Of a stretch of DNA of 44,852 bases, positions 27,550-36,569 are shown one piece after another. The notes under the pieces are model-generated. The model was not told the origin of the DNA. It did not search any database and saw nothing but the letters and a program-made list of their open reading frames with translations. The stretch is from Candidatus Delongbacteria bacterium (GTDB lineage: Bacteria > UBA4055). The stretch is taken from positions 1-44,852 of the forward strand of contig SLFX01000023.1 in the NCBI GenBank assembly GCA_007124045.1. Reading direction: 5' to 3'. The position numbers were made by a program, and so were the translations under genes. Every line of letters starts with the position of its first letter. Position 1 is the first letter of the stretch.

Positions 27550-28920
27550 ATGAACGAAAATATTTTCAGGGAATACGACATAAGAGGAGTAGTTGAAAAA
27601 GACTTCACGAACGGTGTAGTTGTGAACATCGGCAAAGCCTTCGCGACCTATATCAGGAAGGAGGGGCTCAGGAACTGCGTGGTCGGTTTCGATGCCAGGC
27701 TTTCTGCTGATTATCTCTTTTCAACCTTCACCAACGCCTTGAGGGACTGCGGAATTGATGTTACATGCATAGGGCAGTGTACTTCGCCGATCCTCTATTT
27801 TGCTCAGATACACCTTAATGCCGATTCTGCTGTCATGATAACGGGCTCACACAATCCTTCGGATATGAACGGATTTAAGATGCTTACAAAAAATTCCGCA
27901 CTTTACGGAGAAAAAGTCCAGCAGCTTAAAAGAACGATACTTGAAGGTTCCTACGCACAGAGGAGCGAATTTGAGGCCGCCGGAACACTGAAGAACATTT
28001 CGGTCACAGATGCCTATCTCAATTTTTTGAAAAGCAATATAAAGATGGGTGACAGAAAGCTTAAGGTTGTAATTGATGGCGGCAACGGAACGGGCGGAGA
28101 GGTCGCGGCGGAGATAATAAAGAATATCGGGCACGAAGTGACAGAACTTTACACTAAACCTGACGGCACTTTTCCAAACCATCATCCCGATCCCACTGTT
28201 CCTGACTATATGACAGACCTGATCGCGAAGGTAAAAGAGACCGGCGCAGACCTCGGTATAGGATACGACGGAGATGCCGACAGGATCGGCGTTGTCACCG
28301 AAGACGGCAGGCTCATATTCGGCGACAGCCTGATGGCTATTTTCGCCAAAGAGATCCTTTCGAGGAAACCCGGAGCCGTGATCGTGGGCGAGGTCAAGTG
28401 TTCAAAAACCCTCTATGACGAGATCGAAAGACTCGGCGGTAAAGGGATCATGTGGAAAGCGGGCCATTCGCTTATCAAGGCGAAAATGAAAGAAACGGCC
28501 GCAGAACTCGGCGGCGAGGTCAGCGGGCATATATTCTTCAAAGACAGGTTCTTCGGCCACGACGATGCTCTTTACGCTTCCCTAAGGCTTCTCGAAATTC
28601 TTTCGAATACCGATAAGAGCGTGACGGGGCTTCTGTCTCATTTGCCGAAAATGATAATGACTCCTGAGATCAGGCTTGAATCGTGCGATGAGAAAAAATT
28701 CGCTATTGTTGAAAAAGTCACTGAATATTTTAAACGCGAAGGTTATGATGTGTGCGATGTTGACGGCGTAAGAGTCATATTCGATGACGGTTTCGGACTT
28801 ATAAGAGCATCCAATACACAGCCTGCTCTCGTACAGAGATATGAAGCTTCGACACAGGAAAGACTCGATGAAATAATGGACCTTATGCAGACTAAATTAA
28901 AAGAATTTGAACAGTTATAA
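27550..28920 (+). CDS. Phosphomannomutase/phosphoglucomutase
   Basis: FREYDIRGVV; VMITGSHNPSDMNGFKM; GYDGDADRIGVV; GGEVSGH. Confidence 0.95.
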   Translation: MNENIFREYDIRGVVEKDFTNGVVVNIGKAFATYIRKEGLRNCVVGFDARLSADYLFSTFTNALRDCGIDVTCIGQCTSPILYFAQIHLNADSAVMITGSHNPSDMNGFKMLTKNSALYGEKVQQLKRTILEGSYAQRSEFEAAGTLKNISVTDAYLNFLKSNIKMGDRKLKVVIDGGNGTGGEVAAEIIKNIGHEVTELYTKPDGTFPNHHPDPTVPDYMTDLIAKVKETGADLGIGYDGDADRIGVVTEDGRLIFGDSLMAIFAKEILSRKPGAVIVGEVKCSKTLYDEIERLGGKGIMWKAGHSLIKAKMKETAAELGGEVSGHIFFKDRFFGHDDALYASLRLLEILSNTDKSVTGLLSHLPKMIMTPEIRLESCDEKKFAIVEKVTEYFKREGYDVCDVDGVRVIFDDGFGLIRASNTQPALVQRYEASTQERLDEIMDLMQTKLKEFEQL

Positions 28921-28939
28921 GAAAATAAAGGAGAAGAAG

Positions 28940-29242
28940 ATGGCAAAGAAAAAGATGACGAAATTCGACATCATTAAAAAAGTGCATGAGATAACCGGCA
29001 TATCCTACAAGGAAACAGGAAGCGTTATCAACAATGCTATTGAAGTGATAAAAGAAGGTTTAAAACAGGATTCTGTCATTGAATTGAGAGGATTCGGCAC
29101 ATTCAGGGTAGCTGAAAGAGCTGCGAGAATAGCCTATAAACCGAAAGGCAGAGAAAAACTTGAAATACCTGAGAAAAGAGTTCCGGTTTTCAAGCCTGTC
29201 AAGAGCCTGAAAGATAAAGTTGATAAAAATTCAAAAAAATAA
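28940..29242 (+). CDS. HU-family DNA-binding protein
   Basis: ATG preceded by aaaggagaagaag; RGFGTFRVAERAARIAYKPKGREKLEIPEKRVPVFKPVKSLKDKV. Confidence 0.93.
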   Translation: MAKKKMTKFDIIKKVHEITGISYKETGSVINNAIEVIKEGLKQDSVIELRGFGTFRVAERAARIAYKPKGREKLEIPEKRVPVFKPVKSLKDKVDKNSKK

Positions 29243-29254
29243 GGGAGGGCTTAA

Positions 29255-29344
29255 ATGCCAAGCGGAAAGAAAAGAAAGAGACACAAGATCAATACTCATA
29301 AAAGAAAAAAGAGACTGAGAAGAAACAGGCATAAAAAGAAATAA
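29255..29344 (+). CDS. 29-aa AURKAIP1/COX24-domain protein (mS38/bS22-like small ribosomal protein); missing from the ORF track
   Basis: MPSGKKRKRHKINTHKRKKRLRRNRHKKK*; RBS gggagg upstream; followed by a terminator. Confidence 0.85.
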   Translation: MPSGKKRKRHKINTHKRKKRLRRNRHKKK

Positions 29345-29346
29345 GT

Positions 29347-29377
29347 AAAAAAAAGCGGGTCAATCCCGCTTTTTTTA
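29347..29377 (+). terminator. Rho-independent terminator
   Basis: aaaAGCGGG-tcaat-CCCGCTttttttt. Confidence 0.88.
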
Positions 29378-29382
29378 TGCCG

Positions 29383-30051
29383 CTATTTTATTGATATTAG
29401 ACTGAGTGATCTTATTATAGTGTGACCGAGTTTACGGATATCATCCGAAGGTTCAGTCAAATCAGGTATCTGAACAACTGTCATTCCTGCATTCAGTGCT
29501 GATCTTACACCGTTGTCAGAATCCTCGAAAGCGATGCATTTTACAGGTTCAACTTCTGCTTTTACGGCAGCTTGAATATATATAGTCGGATCCGGCTTTG
29601 AGTTTTTCACCTGATCCCCTCCGGTGATCACAGAAAAATAGTCTTTAAGACCCGAATTGACCAGTTTTTTTAAAGCGAGCTGAGTATCGGTTGAAGTAAC
29701 TACTGCCATATATGCATTTTTGGATTTAAGAGTTTTTAATAGTTCAAAGACTCCGTCTTTTATATCTACAGGTTCGTTCCCGATCTTATTTCTGTAAAGT
29801 GTGTTCCATTTCAGGTTCACTTTATCATAAGGAATAAATTGCGAGAAACCGTTTTTCAGTATTACATTTCCCTCATCTGTACCTCTGCCTATACATCTTC
29901 TGTAAATACTGAAATCAGGATCGTATCCGTATTCTAAACACACATCTCTGAAGCAGTTCCAGCAAAGTTTTTCTGTATCGAGCAGAAGTCCGTCCATGTC
30001 AAAAAAGAACGCTTCGAAAAAAGCCGTGTCAATTATGATCTTATCATTCAT
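29383..30051 (-). CDS. HAD-family hydrolase (beta-phosphoglucomutase-like)
   Basis: FFFDMDGLLLDTEKL; VVTSTDT; NSKPDPTIYI; FEDSDNGVRSALNAGM. Confidence 0.9.
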   Translation of the reverse strand: MNDKIIIDTAFFEAFFFDMDGLLLDTEKLCWNCFRDVCLEYGYDPDFSIYRRCIGRGTDEGNVILKNGFSQFIPYDKVNLKWNTLYRNKIGNEPVDIKDGVFELLKTLKSKNAYMAVVTSTDTQLALKKLVNSGLKDYFSVITGGDQVKNSKPDPTIYIQAAVKAEVEPVKCIAFEDSDNGVRSALNAGMTVVQIPDLTEPSDDIRKLGHTIIRSLSLISIK

Positions 30052-30190
30052 GTCAATGCCTCCAGATTTAAGCTAAATTTAAGAAAAAATAAGTGTAAAA
30101 AAAATATAAATATATATTGTATGAATTATTCCTAAAGCTTATCATTATGCTGTATTGGCTGCGATGAGTATAATTAGTGTGTTTGATAAT

Positions 30191-31492
30191 ATGAAAAAAA
30201 TAAAGATAGTGACCCTGGGATGCGACAAAAATCTGGTTGACAGCGAAATGCTCGCCGGCAGACTTTCGGAAAAATTTGAGTTATCGCCTGATTTTGAGGA
30301 CGGTGAAGCCGTTGTTATAAATACATGCGGTTTCATAGGCGATGCGAAAAAACAATCCGTTGAGGCGATCTTTTCAGCCGTAAGAGAAAAAAATGAGGGA
30401 AAGTTCAGAAAAGTTCTTGTTACAGGATGTTTGATAGAAAGGTATTACGATGAAATGAAAAAAGAGATTGAGGAGGTTGACGGTTTCTTCAGGCTGGGTG
30501 ATTTTGAGGAGATGGCAAAATTTTTCTCAATAGGATCACCTGCTCCGGTTGAGCCTTACCGTGAAAGGATCGCTCTTGAAAGCTCCCATTATTCGTTTAT
30601 CAAAATATCGGACGGCTGCAACCAGAAGTGTTCCTACTGCGCTATTCCGGGTATCAGGGGCAGGTACATATCACGGACAGTTGAGTCGATCTGTTCCGAA
30701 GCGGAATTCATGATCAATTCGGGCGTAAAGGAGGTTATACTCGTAGGTCAGGAAATTTCATCCTACGGTAAAGATTTATACAAAAAACGGATGATATCCC
30801 ATCTGTTGAAAGAACTCTCTAAAATATGCGGAAAAAAAGCATGGATCAGGCTGCTTTACACACATCCTTATCTTGTTGACAGAGAGTTTATTGAAACAGT
30901 GGCTCAACATGAGAATATATGTAACTACATAGATCTTCCTGTTCAGCATACAAGGACAGAAATACTCAGGTCGATGGGCAGAAGAGATACTACAGATTCT
31001 CTATATACAAAGATCCGGATGATAAGAGAAATCATTCCCGATATTGCAATAAGGACTTCGATAATAACAGGATTTCCCGGCGAGACCGTAAAGGTTTTTA
31101 ACTGTTTAAAGAAAGACATCTCTGAATTGCGTTTTGACAGGCTCGGAGTTTTTCCCTTTTCAAAAGAGGAGGGCACAAGAGCTTTCGGCATGCAGGGACA
31201 GATAAGCAGAAAGACCGCCGAAAAAAGAGCGTCCGGGGTAATGGATATTCAGAGAGAAATATCTTATGAGAATAATTCAAAACTGGTCGGAACTGTACAG
31301 ACGGTGCTTATCGACAGGATCGAAGGTCAGTATTCGGCGGGAAGAACATACAGAGATGCTCCCGATGTTGATAATGAAGTGTTTTGTGAAAAAAAACTCA
31401 AACCCGGAAAATTCTGCAGAGTAAAAATTGTTAGAGCTGACGATTATGATCTTTACGGCGAGTTTTTGAGCGAGATGACCTTTCCGTTCTGA
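30191..31492 (+). CDS. rimO: Ribosomal protein S12 methylthiotransferase RimO
   Basis: KIKIVTLGCDKNLVDSEMLAGRL; radical SAM KISDGCNQKCSYCAIPGIRGRYISR; C-terminal TRAM. Confidence 0.93.
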   Translation: MKKIKIVTLGCDKNLVDSEMLAGRLSEKFELSPDFEDGEAVVINTCGFIGDAKKQSVEAIFSAVREKNEGKFRKVLVTGCLIERYYDEMKKEIEEVDGFFRLGDFEEMAKFFSIGSPAPVEPYRERIALESSHYSFIKISDGCNQKCSYCAIPGIRGRYISRTVESICSEAEFMINSGVKEVILVGQEISSYGKDLYKKRMISHLLKELSKICGKKAWIRLLYTHPYLVDREFIETVAQHENICNYIDLPVQHTRTEILRSMGRRDTTDSLYTKIRMIREIIPDIAIRTSIITGFPGETVKVFNCLKKDISELRFDRLGVFPFSKEEGTRAFGMQGQISRKTAEKRASGVMDIQREISYENNSKLVGTVQTVLIDRIEGQYSAGRTYRDAPDVDNEVFCEKKLKPGKFCRVKIVRADDYDLYGEFLSEMTFPF

Positions 31493-31803
31493 ATCCTGAT
31501 CAGTACCCTGTCTCCTTCATAATACAGATCATGTGAAAGATATTCGTAAACCCCGCCATCTTCGGTTCTGAGAACAAGGTGAAAGCCCTGCCATGTAAGT
31601 ATTTTTTCCGTTATGTTTCTGTCAATTATTTGAGGGCCGTCCTCAAACTCTCCGACAAGAACGCCTCTCTGCGACAAGACTGTAGCAACAGCTGTTCTGA
31701 CCGAAGGTGTTCTTTCCTCCTCAACGATAACAGCTTTTGAACAACCGGCTATAATAAGGAAAATGGTCAATCCTGTTAATAAAGCATTGGTAAATTTTTT
31801 CAT
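31453..31803 (-). CDS. Small lipoprotein of unknown function
   Basis: MKKFTNALLTGLTIFLIIAGCSKA lipobox; the longer ORF start would run into the tRNA gene. Confidence 0.7.
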   Translation of the reverse strand: MKKFTNALLTGLTIFLIIAGCSKAVIVEEERTPSVRTAVATVLSQRGVLVGEFEDGPQIIDRNITEKILTWQGFHLVLRTEDGGVYEYLSHDLYYEGDRVLIRIQNGKVISLKNSP

Positions 31804-31834
31804 GATTAATTCCTCTGTAAAAGATAGATCCAAG

Positions 31835-31909
31835 TCGGGATGGCGAGATTTGAACTCGCGACCTTTTGCCCCCCAGACAAACACGCTAACCGGACTGCGC
31901 TACATCCCG
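31835..31909 (-). tRNA. tRNA-Pro (anticodon GGG)
   Basis: Complement CGGGATGTAGCGCAGTCCGGTTAGCGTGTTTGTCTGGGGGGCAAAAGGTCGCGAGTTCAAATCTCGCCATCCCGA folds as a cloverleaf; anticodon loop CTGGGGG; C1-G72, A73. Confidence 0.92.
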
Positions 31910-31944
31910 AACTGGAAAAGTGAGATTATTTCAAACTGCTTTAG

Positions 31945-32019
31945 TCGGGGTGAGAAGATTCGAACTTCCGACTTTTACGTCCCGAACGTAACGCGCTAAC
32001 CGGACTGCGCTACACCCCG
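31945..32019 (-). tRNA. tRNA-Pro (anticodon CGG)
   Basis: Complement CGGGGTGTAGCGCAGTCCGGTTAGCGCGTTACGTTCGGGACGTAAAAGTCGGAAGTTCGAATCTTCTCACCCCGA; anticodon loop TTCGGGA. Confidence 0.93.
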
Positions 32020-32148
32020 AATAAAACGGACTGAAAGGTAATAATTAAAATCGTATATTTCAAGTAAAAAATCCGGCATGAAGATTTTGTTTTATTTTGC
32101 CTTTATTGTCAGGAATTCATATATTTAGCCAAATTAATCCGGATCGTT

Positions 32149-33132
32149 ATGTTTGTTGATTATGTGAGTATATCGGTAAAGGCCGGCAACGGCGGAAAGG
32201 GAAGAGTCGCATTCAGAAGGGAAAAATTCGTTCCTCACGGAAATCCGAACGGAGGTGACGGCGGAAGAGGCGGTGATATTATTTTCAGAGGCGATCCCAA
32301 TATGAATACGCTTCTCGATTTCACTCTTAACAGAAGATTCTTTGCTGAGAACGGTCAGGACGGCGGACTGAATGATATGACTGGTAAAAGCGGGAAGTCC
32401 CTTGTTATTAAAGTACCATTGGGCACACTCGTAAAAGACCAGGATACCGGCGAGATCTGTCTTGATATTACGGAACCGGATAATGATTACCTTTTTCTTG
32501 CGGGCGGAAAAGGGGGCAAAGGGAACGCGCACTATAAAACAGCTACCAGACAGGCCCCGAGATACGCACAACCCGGCATCAAAGGCGAGGAAAGAAATTT
32601 AACCCTTGAACTGAAGATCATGGCTGATGTCGGTCTTGTCGGATTCCCGAATGCAGGTAAATCAACCCTGCTGTCCTCATTATCGAACGCAAGGCCCAAG
32701 ATCGCTGATTATCCTTTCACTACTCTTTTTCCGAACCTCGGTATTGTAAAATATGATAATTACAGGAGTTTTGTAATGGCCGATATTCCCGGACTGATCA
32801 AAGGAGCTAGCGAAGGCAAAGGACTGGGATTGAGATTCTTAAAGCATATAGAAAGAACAAAAGTACTTGTATATATGATAGATTCAGGATCGGAAAACTA
32901 TGAAAAGGATTTTGATACTCTTCAGAACGAACTATTTACATTCAGCAGTGACATGCGGGAAAAGCCTTTCATCAGGGTTATGACCAAGAAAGATGTACTT
33001 GCCCCGGAAAAAATATATAATAAGCAATATTTTGACCTTGAAATATCGTCATTTTCGAACGAAGGTCTGGAAGAGTTAAAACTGCTTATAGCGGAAAAAA
33101 TCATAGAGACCGAAAAACAGCTTCCTTTCTAA
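32149..33132 (+). CDS. obgE: Obg-family GTPase (without C-terminal OCT domain)
   Basis: FVDYVSISVKAGNGGKGRVAFRREKFVPHGNPNGGDGGRGGD; GFPNAGKSTLL; ADIPGLIKGASEGKGLG. Confidence 0.95.
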   Translation: MFVDYVSISVKAGNGGKGRVAFRREKFVPHGNPNGGDGGRGGDIIFRGDPNMNTLLDFTLNRRFFAENGQDGGLNDMTGKSGKSLVIKVPLGTLVKDQDTGEICLDITEPDNDYLFLAGGKGGKGNAHYKTATRQAPRYAQPGIKGEERNLTLELKIMADVGLVGFPNAGKSTLLSSLSNARPKIADYPFTTLFPNLGIVKYDNYRSFVMADIPGLIKGASEGKGLGLRFLKHIERTKVLVYMIDSGSENYEKDFDTLQNELFTFSSDMREKPFIRVMTKKDVLAPEKIYNKQYFDLEISSFSNEGLEELKLLIAEKIIETEKQLPF

Positions 33133-33153
33133 AAAAAAATCTCATTTTTTACC

Positions 33154-33180
33154 AAAGGCTCACTATATGAGCCTTTACTT
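33154..33180 (+). terminator. Hairpin after obgE, likely terminator
   Basis: AAAGGCTCA-ctata-TGAGCCTTT, weak T tract following. Confidence 0.6.
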
Positions 33181-33206
33181 TTCGTATTTTTCAAAAAAAA
33201 CGGAGA

Positions 33207-34331
33207 ATGAAAATGAGTGAGTATTTTAGAGACATTTTAAGACTGTCATCTGTAAAACAGATAGGCGAAGGGTCCGTCATTAAGCTTTTATACAAATTCG
33301 GTAACTCAAAGGATTGCAGGGATGCAAATGAATCTGATCTGTCTGAATGCGGGATCAGTCCAAAAGCGATACGAAACCTCAAGGAAAAAGAATTCGATGA
33401 CGGTTTGTATGCATCTCAAATGAGACTTCTTGAAAAAATGCCCGATGTAAGTATTACGACGATATTAGAAGACGATTATCCTCCTCAGCTGAAAAATATT
33501 TACGACCCGCCGCCTTTTCTTTTTTATCAGGGAGAGTTGTCGGTCGAAGATGAGATATCTGTCGCTGTTGTGGGCTCAAGGTCGCTTTCAAGGTCGGGAA
33601 AATATACAGTCGGGAGAATATCAAGAGAACTGGCTCTTGCGGGATTTGTAATAATAAGCGGACTTGCAATGGGAGCGGATACAATAGCGCACTTAGGAGC
33701 AATTGAAGTTAACAAAAGAACTGTTGCTGTTCTCGGCTCAGGAATAGATATTGATGTTAATGTTGCGAGCAGATGGGCAAGGAGAAAGATAGTTGAGAAA
33801 GGAGGGGCGGTTATATCTCCGTTTTTGATCGGAACAGATCCCACAGTTTACACTTTTCCGGCACGAAACAGAATTATAAGCGGCATGAGTTTAGGCGTGC
33901 TTGTCGGCGAAGCTAAAAAAGAGTCAGGGTCACTGATAACAGCAAATTTTGCTCTTGAGCAGGGAAAAGAGGTTTTCGCTCTTCCGAATGAGATCTACAG
34001 GGACAAGTTCGAAGGAGGTAACAATCTGATAAAGACAGGTCAGGCAAAGCTGGTGATGTCCGTCGATGATATAATCGATGAAATGCCGGAGAGAGTAAGG
34101 AACAGGATATCTCCTTCTGCTAAAAATATTGAGAAGCGCATTGTTGATTTTGATGATGAGTCAGAACGGTTGATTTTCAATCTTCTAATTGAAAATTCGA
34201 TGAGCGTTGATGAATTGAGCGAGGTGACAGGAATTGGCACGGGAACTTTAATGGGAAAACTATTTTTGCTTGAAATGAAAAAACTGATCACCAGAGAAGC
34301 GAACAATATTTTCTCGATCTATAGGAAATAA
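33207..34331 (+). CDS. dprA: DNA-processing protein DprA
   Basis: VAVVGSRSLSRSGKYTVGRISRELALAGFVIISGLAMGADTIAHLGAI; KKESGSLITANFALEQGKEVFALP. Confidence 0.93.
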   Translation: MKMSEYFRDILRLSSVKQIGEGSVIKLLYKFGNSKDCRDANESDLSECGISPKAIRNLKEKEFDDGLYASQMRLLEKMPDVSITTILEDDYPPQLKNIYDPPPFLFYQGELSVEDEISVAVVGSRSLSRSGKYTVGRISRELALAGFVIISGLAMGADTIAHLGAIEVNKRTVAVLGSGIDIDVNVASRWARRKIVEKGGAVISPFLIGTDPTVYTFPARNRIISGMSLGVLVGEAKKESGSLITANFALEQGKEVFALPNEIYRDKFEGGNNLIKTGQAKLVMSVDDIIDEMPERVRNRISPSAKNIEKRIVDFDDESERLIFNLLIENSMSVDELSEVTGIGTGTLMGKLFLLEMKKLITREANNIFSIYRK

Positions 34332-34403
34332 TTCATAAAACAACTTGATTTTAGACATAAATATACATAACTTGCATGAAAAGTTTACGAGTGGGGGGGT
34401 AAC

Positions 34404-35291
34404 ATGAAAAAACGCTTAGTTCCCATCTTAATTGCTCTGATTTCGGTTTTTCAGGCTTTGAGCGCGGGTGTTGACGATGTGCTGTCATTCATTTCAGAAG
34501 AAAATGCCGAAGGATACCTGAGACCTTTAGTCACTTCACTCGGACTGGGACTGAACTCGGGTTTGTATCATACTGCCGCCGTGAGTGAAAAATTCAGTTT
34601 CGGGATCAGTTTAAGGGCTTCGGTAATGCTTATTCCCGAAGATCATAAAAGTTTTAAACCCTCTACACCTGCAGGGTATGTCTCAGGAACTACAAGCACG
34701 GTTTTCGGAGGAGAGCCGGGATATTCATACGGACCGGACGGTTATGTAAGCTATCCGGGAGGTTTTGATGTCGCTCATATGCCTATTGCTTTTCCCCAGA
34801 TATCTTTGGGATACAGGGGATTTGAGCTTACCTCCAAATTCATTCCGAAACAGGAGATCGGAGAAGGTAAATCTGAGTTTTACTTCTATTCATTCGCTCT
34901 TAAACATGAAGTGAGTCGTTATTTTAGATTTTTACCTCTGAACGCGGCTTTGCAGATCGGAACAGGTAAAATTAAATTTTCTGACCAGCTTGAGTTCAAC
35001 AATATGGTATTTAACGCCATTGCCAGCAAAAGATTCGGAATAGCAACTCTTTACGGAGGTCTCGGATATCAGCACACCGCTGTGGATGTGAACTATACCA
35101 CTAAAGGAGATCCCGACAACGCCGATCCTTTGCTACATGAATCACGGGATATCAATCTGAATATTAGAGGGGATAACGGTGTCGGAGTAACACTCGGTAC
35201 AATGATAAAGCTAACTTACTTTGTGTTAAATATCGACTACACCTATAATTCGCAGTCTGTGCTGTCAACAGGCCTGAGTCTTGAATTCTGA
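34404..35291 (+). CDS. Outer-membrane-like protein (DUF6588-like)
   Basis: Signal peptide; PQISLGYRGFELTSKFIP; alternating beta-barrel pattern; C-terminal aromatic Phe. Confidence 0.65.
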   Translation: MKKRLVPILIALISVFQALSAGVDDVLSFISEENAEGYLRPLVTSLGLGLNSGLYHTAAVSEKFSFGISLRASVMLIPEDHKSFKPSTPAGYVSGTTSTVFGGEPGYSYGPDGYVSYPGGFDVAHMPIAFPQISLGYRGFELTSKFIPKQEIGEGKSEFYFYSFALKHEVSRYFRFLPLNAALQIGTGKIKFSDQLEFNNMVFNAIASKRFGIATLYGGLGYQHTAVDVNYTTKGDPDNADPLLHESRDINLNIRGDNGVGVTLGTMIKLTYFVLNIDYTYNSQSVLSTGLSLEF

Positions 35292-35316
35292 AATTTAATA
35301 AAACGGGAGAAGTAAA

Positions 35317-35859
35317 ATGAAAATTCTAAAGATCATAATAACCTTTGGGGTTCTGGCCTCCATGTTTTTTATGACAGGCTGTGATCAGTTCGAAAATTTT
35401 TCTGTGAATGTGCCGCTTACAATAACTTTTAACGAATCTACACAGAACAGCACCATTAATAGGGTGGAGAGTTATGATCTCGACAACAATTCGGTTTATA
35501 ATGAGTATAAAGACAGGATCGAAAATTTCGAGTTCGTTGAGGCCAGATATGTGGTTACCGAGATAGATCCTGCCGACCTCACAGGAGATATTGTACTTAC
35601 TGTAAGGCGTGACGATGAGGATGGGCATGTTCTGTTCACTGCAGAGCGCACATTCGATCCTGAGACCGATCTGAATACCTCATACGATTTCGTTTTGACA
35701 GCCGAAGAAATAAGTTTCTTTAACAGTTATCTCATGGCGACAGGCGGAAGTAAGGTTTTCTGGGGAGAGGCTGATATTACAAATATAGAAGGCAGTTCAG
35801 AAACAAAAGAGGTTACCGTGAAGGTTCATCTTCTCTTAAAAGCAAAAGGAACATTGTAG
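35317..35859 (+). CDS. Hypothetical lipoprotein
   Basis: MKILKIIITFGVLASMFFMTGCDQF lipobox. Confidence 0.7.
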   Translation: MKILKIIITFGVLASMFFMTGCDQFENFSVNVPLTITFNESTQNSTINRVESYDLDNNSVYNEYKDRIENFEFVEARYVVTEIDPADLTGDIVLTVRRDDEDGHVLFTAERTFDPETDLNTSYDFVLTAEEISFFNSYLMATGGSKVFWGEADITNIEGSSETKEVTVKVHLLLKAKGTL

Positions 35860-35862
35860 GAT

Positions 35863-36549
35863 TTGTTTAAGCAAAAGAAAAAAGCAGTTGTACTTCTTTC
35901 GGGAGGTATCGATTCAACGACCTGCATGGCGGTCGCAGCGTCTGAAACTGATGAGATCTATGCACTTTCATTCGATTACGGACAGAAACATTCAGCAGAA
36001 CTTGAATTCGCAAGGTTTAATGCTGAAAATTTCGGTGCGACAGTCCACAGAATACTAAAACTTGACAATATTTTTTTTCAGAACTCAGCACTTACAAATA
36101 AAGATATAGCTGTTCCGAAATACAGTCCGTATTCTGCGGGAATTCCGGCAACTTATGTCCCTGCGAGAAATACGGTGTTTCTGAGTTATGCACTTTCATG
36201 GGCTGAGACGGTACGAGCGGAAGCTATCTATATAGGTGTCAACAGTATAGATTATTCAGGATATCCCGATTGCCGGCCCGAATTTATTTCTGCATTTGAA
36301 AAAATGGCTAACTTAGCAGTAAAAGAAGCTGTGGAAGGCAGAATATCAATAAAGATAAAAACACCTCTAATCTCCATGACAAAAGCTGAAATAATCAGAA
36401 AGGGAAAAGAACTGGGAATTGATTATTCAAAAACCATATCGTGTTATAACCCTTCCGAAGGCAGGGCCTGCGGTTGTTGCGACAGCTGCATTATAAGAAA
36501 AAAGGGATTTGAAAAATCAGGGTTTGCAGATGAAACCATTTATGTTTAA
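35863..36549 (+). CDS. queC: 7-cyano-7-deazaguanine synthase QueC
   Basis: VVLLSGGIDSTTCMAVA; YVPARNTVFLSYAL; Zn ligands C...CGCCDSC; TTG start. Confidence 0.93.
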   Translation: MFKQKKKAVVLLSGGIDSTTCMAVAASETDEIYALSFDYGQKHSAELEFARFNAENFGATVHRILKLDNIFFQNSALTNKDIAVPKYSPYSAGIPATYVPARNTVFLSYALSWAETVRAEAIYIGVNSIDYSGYPDCRPEFISAFEKMANLAVKEAVEGRISIKIKTPLISMTKAEIIRKGKELGIDYSKTISCYNPSEGRACGCCDSCIIRKKGFEKSGFADETIYV

Positions 36550-36569
36550 AAAGTGAAGGTTGAATAATT

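Noticed and set aside
31804-31884. N-terminal extension of the lipoprotein ORF (MFVWGAKGREFKSRHPDLD...)
   Set aside because: The extension lies in the tRNA-Pro(GGG) gene; the internal ATG at 31803 begins a proper lipoprotein signal peptide.
31763-31999. 78-aa + strand ORF (MVNPVNKALV...)
   Set aside because: It runs antisense through both tRNA-Pro genes; apparent motifs such as GWRDLNSRPFAPQTN are translated tRNA sequence.
35863-36549. Complete queuosine pathway
   Set aside because: Only queC is present; no queD, queE or queF neighbours are visible in the window.
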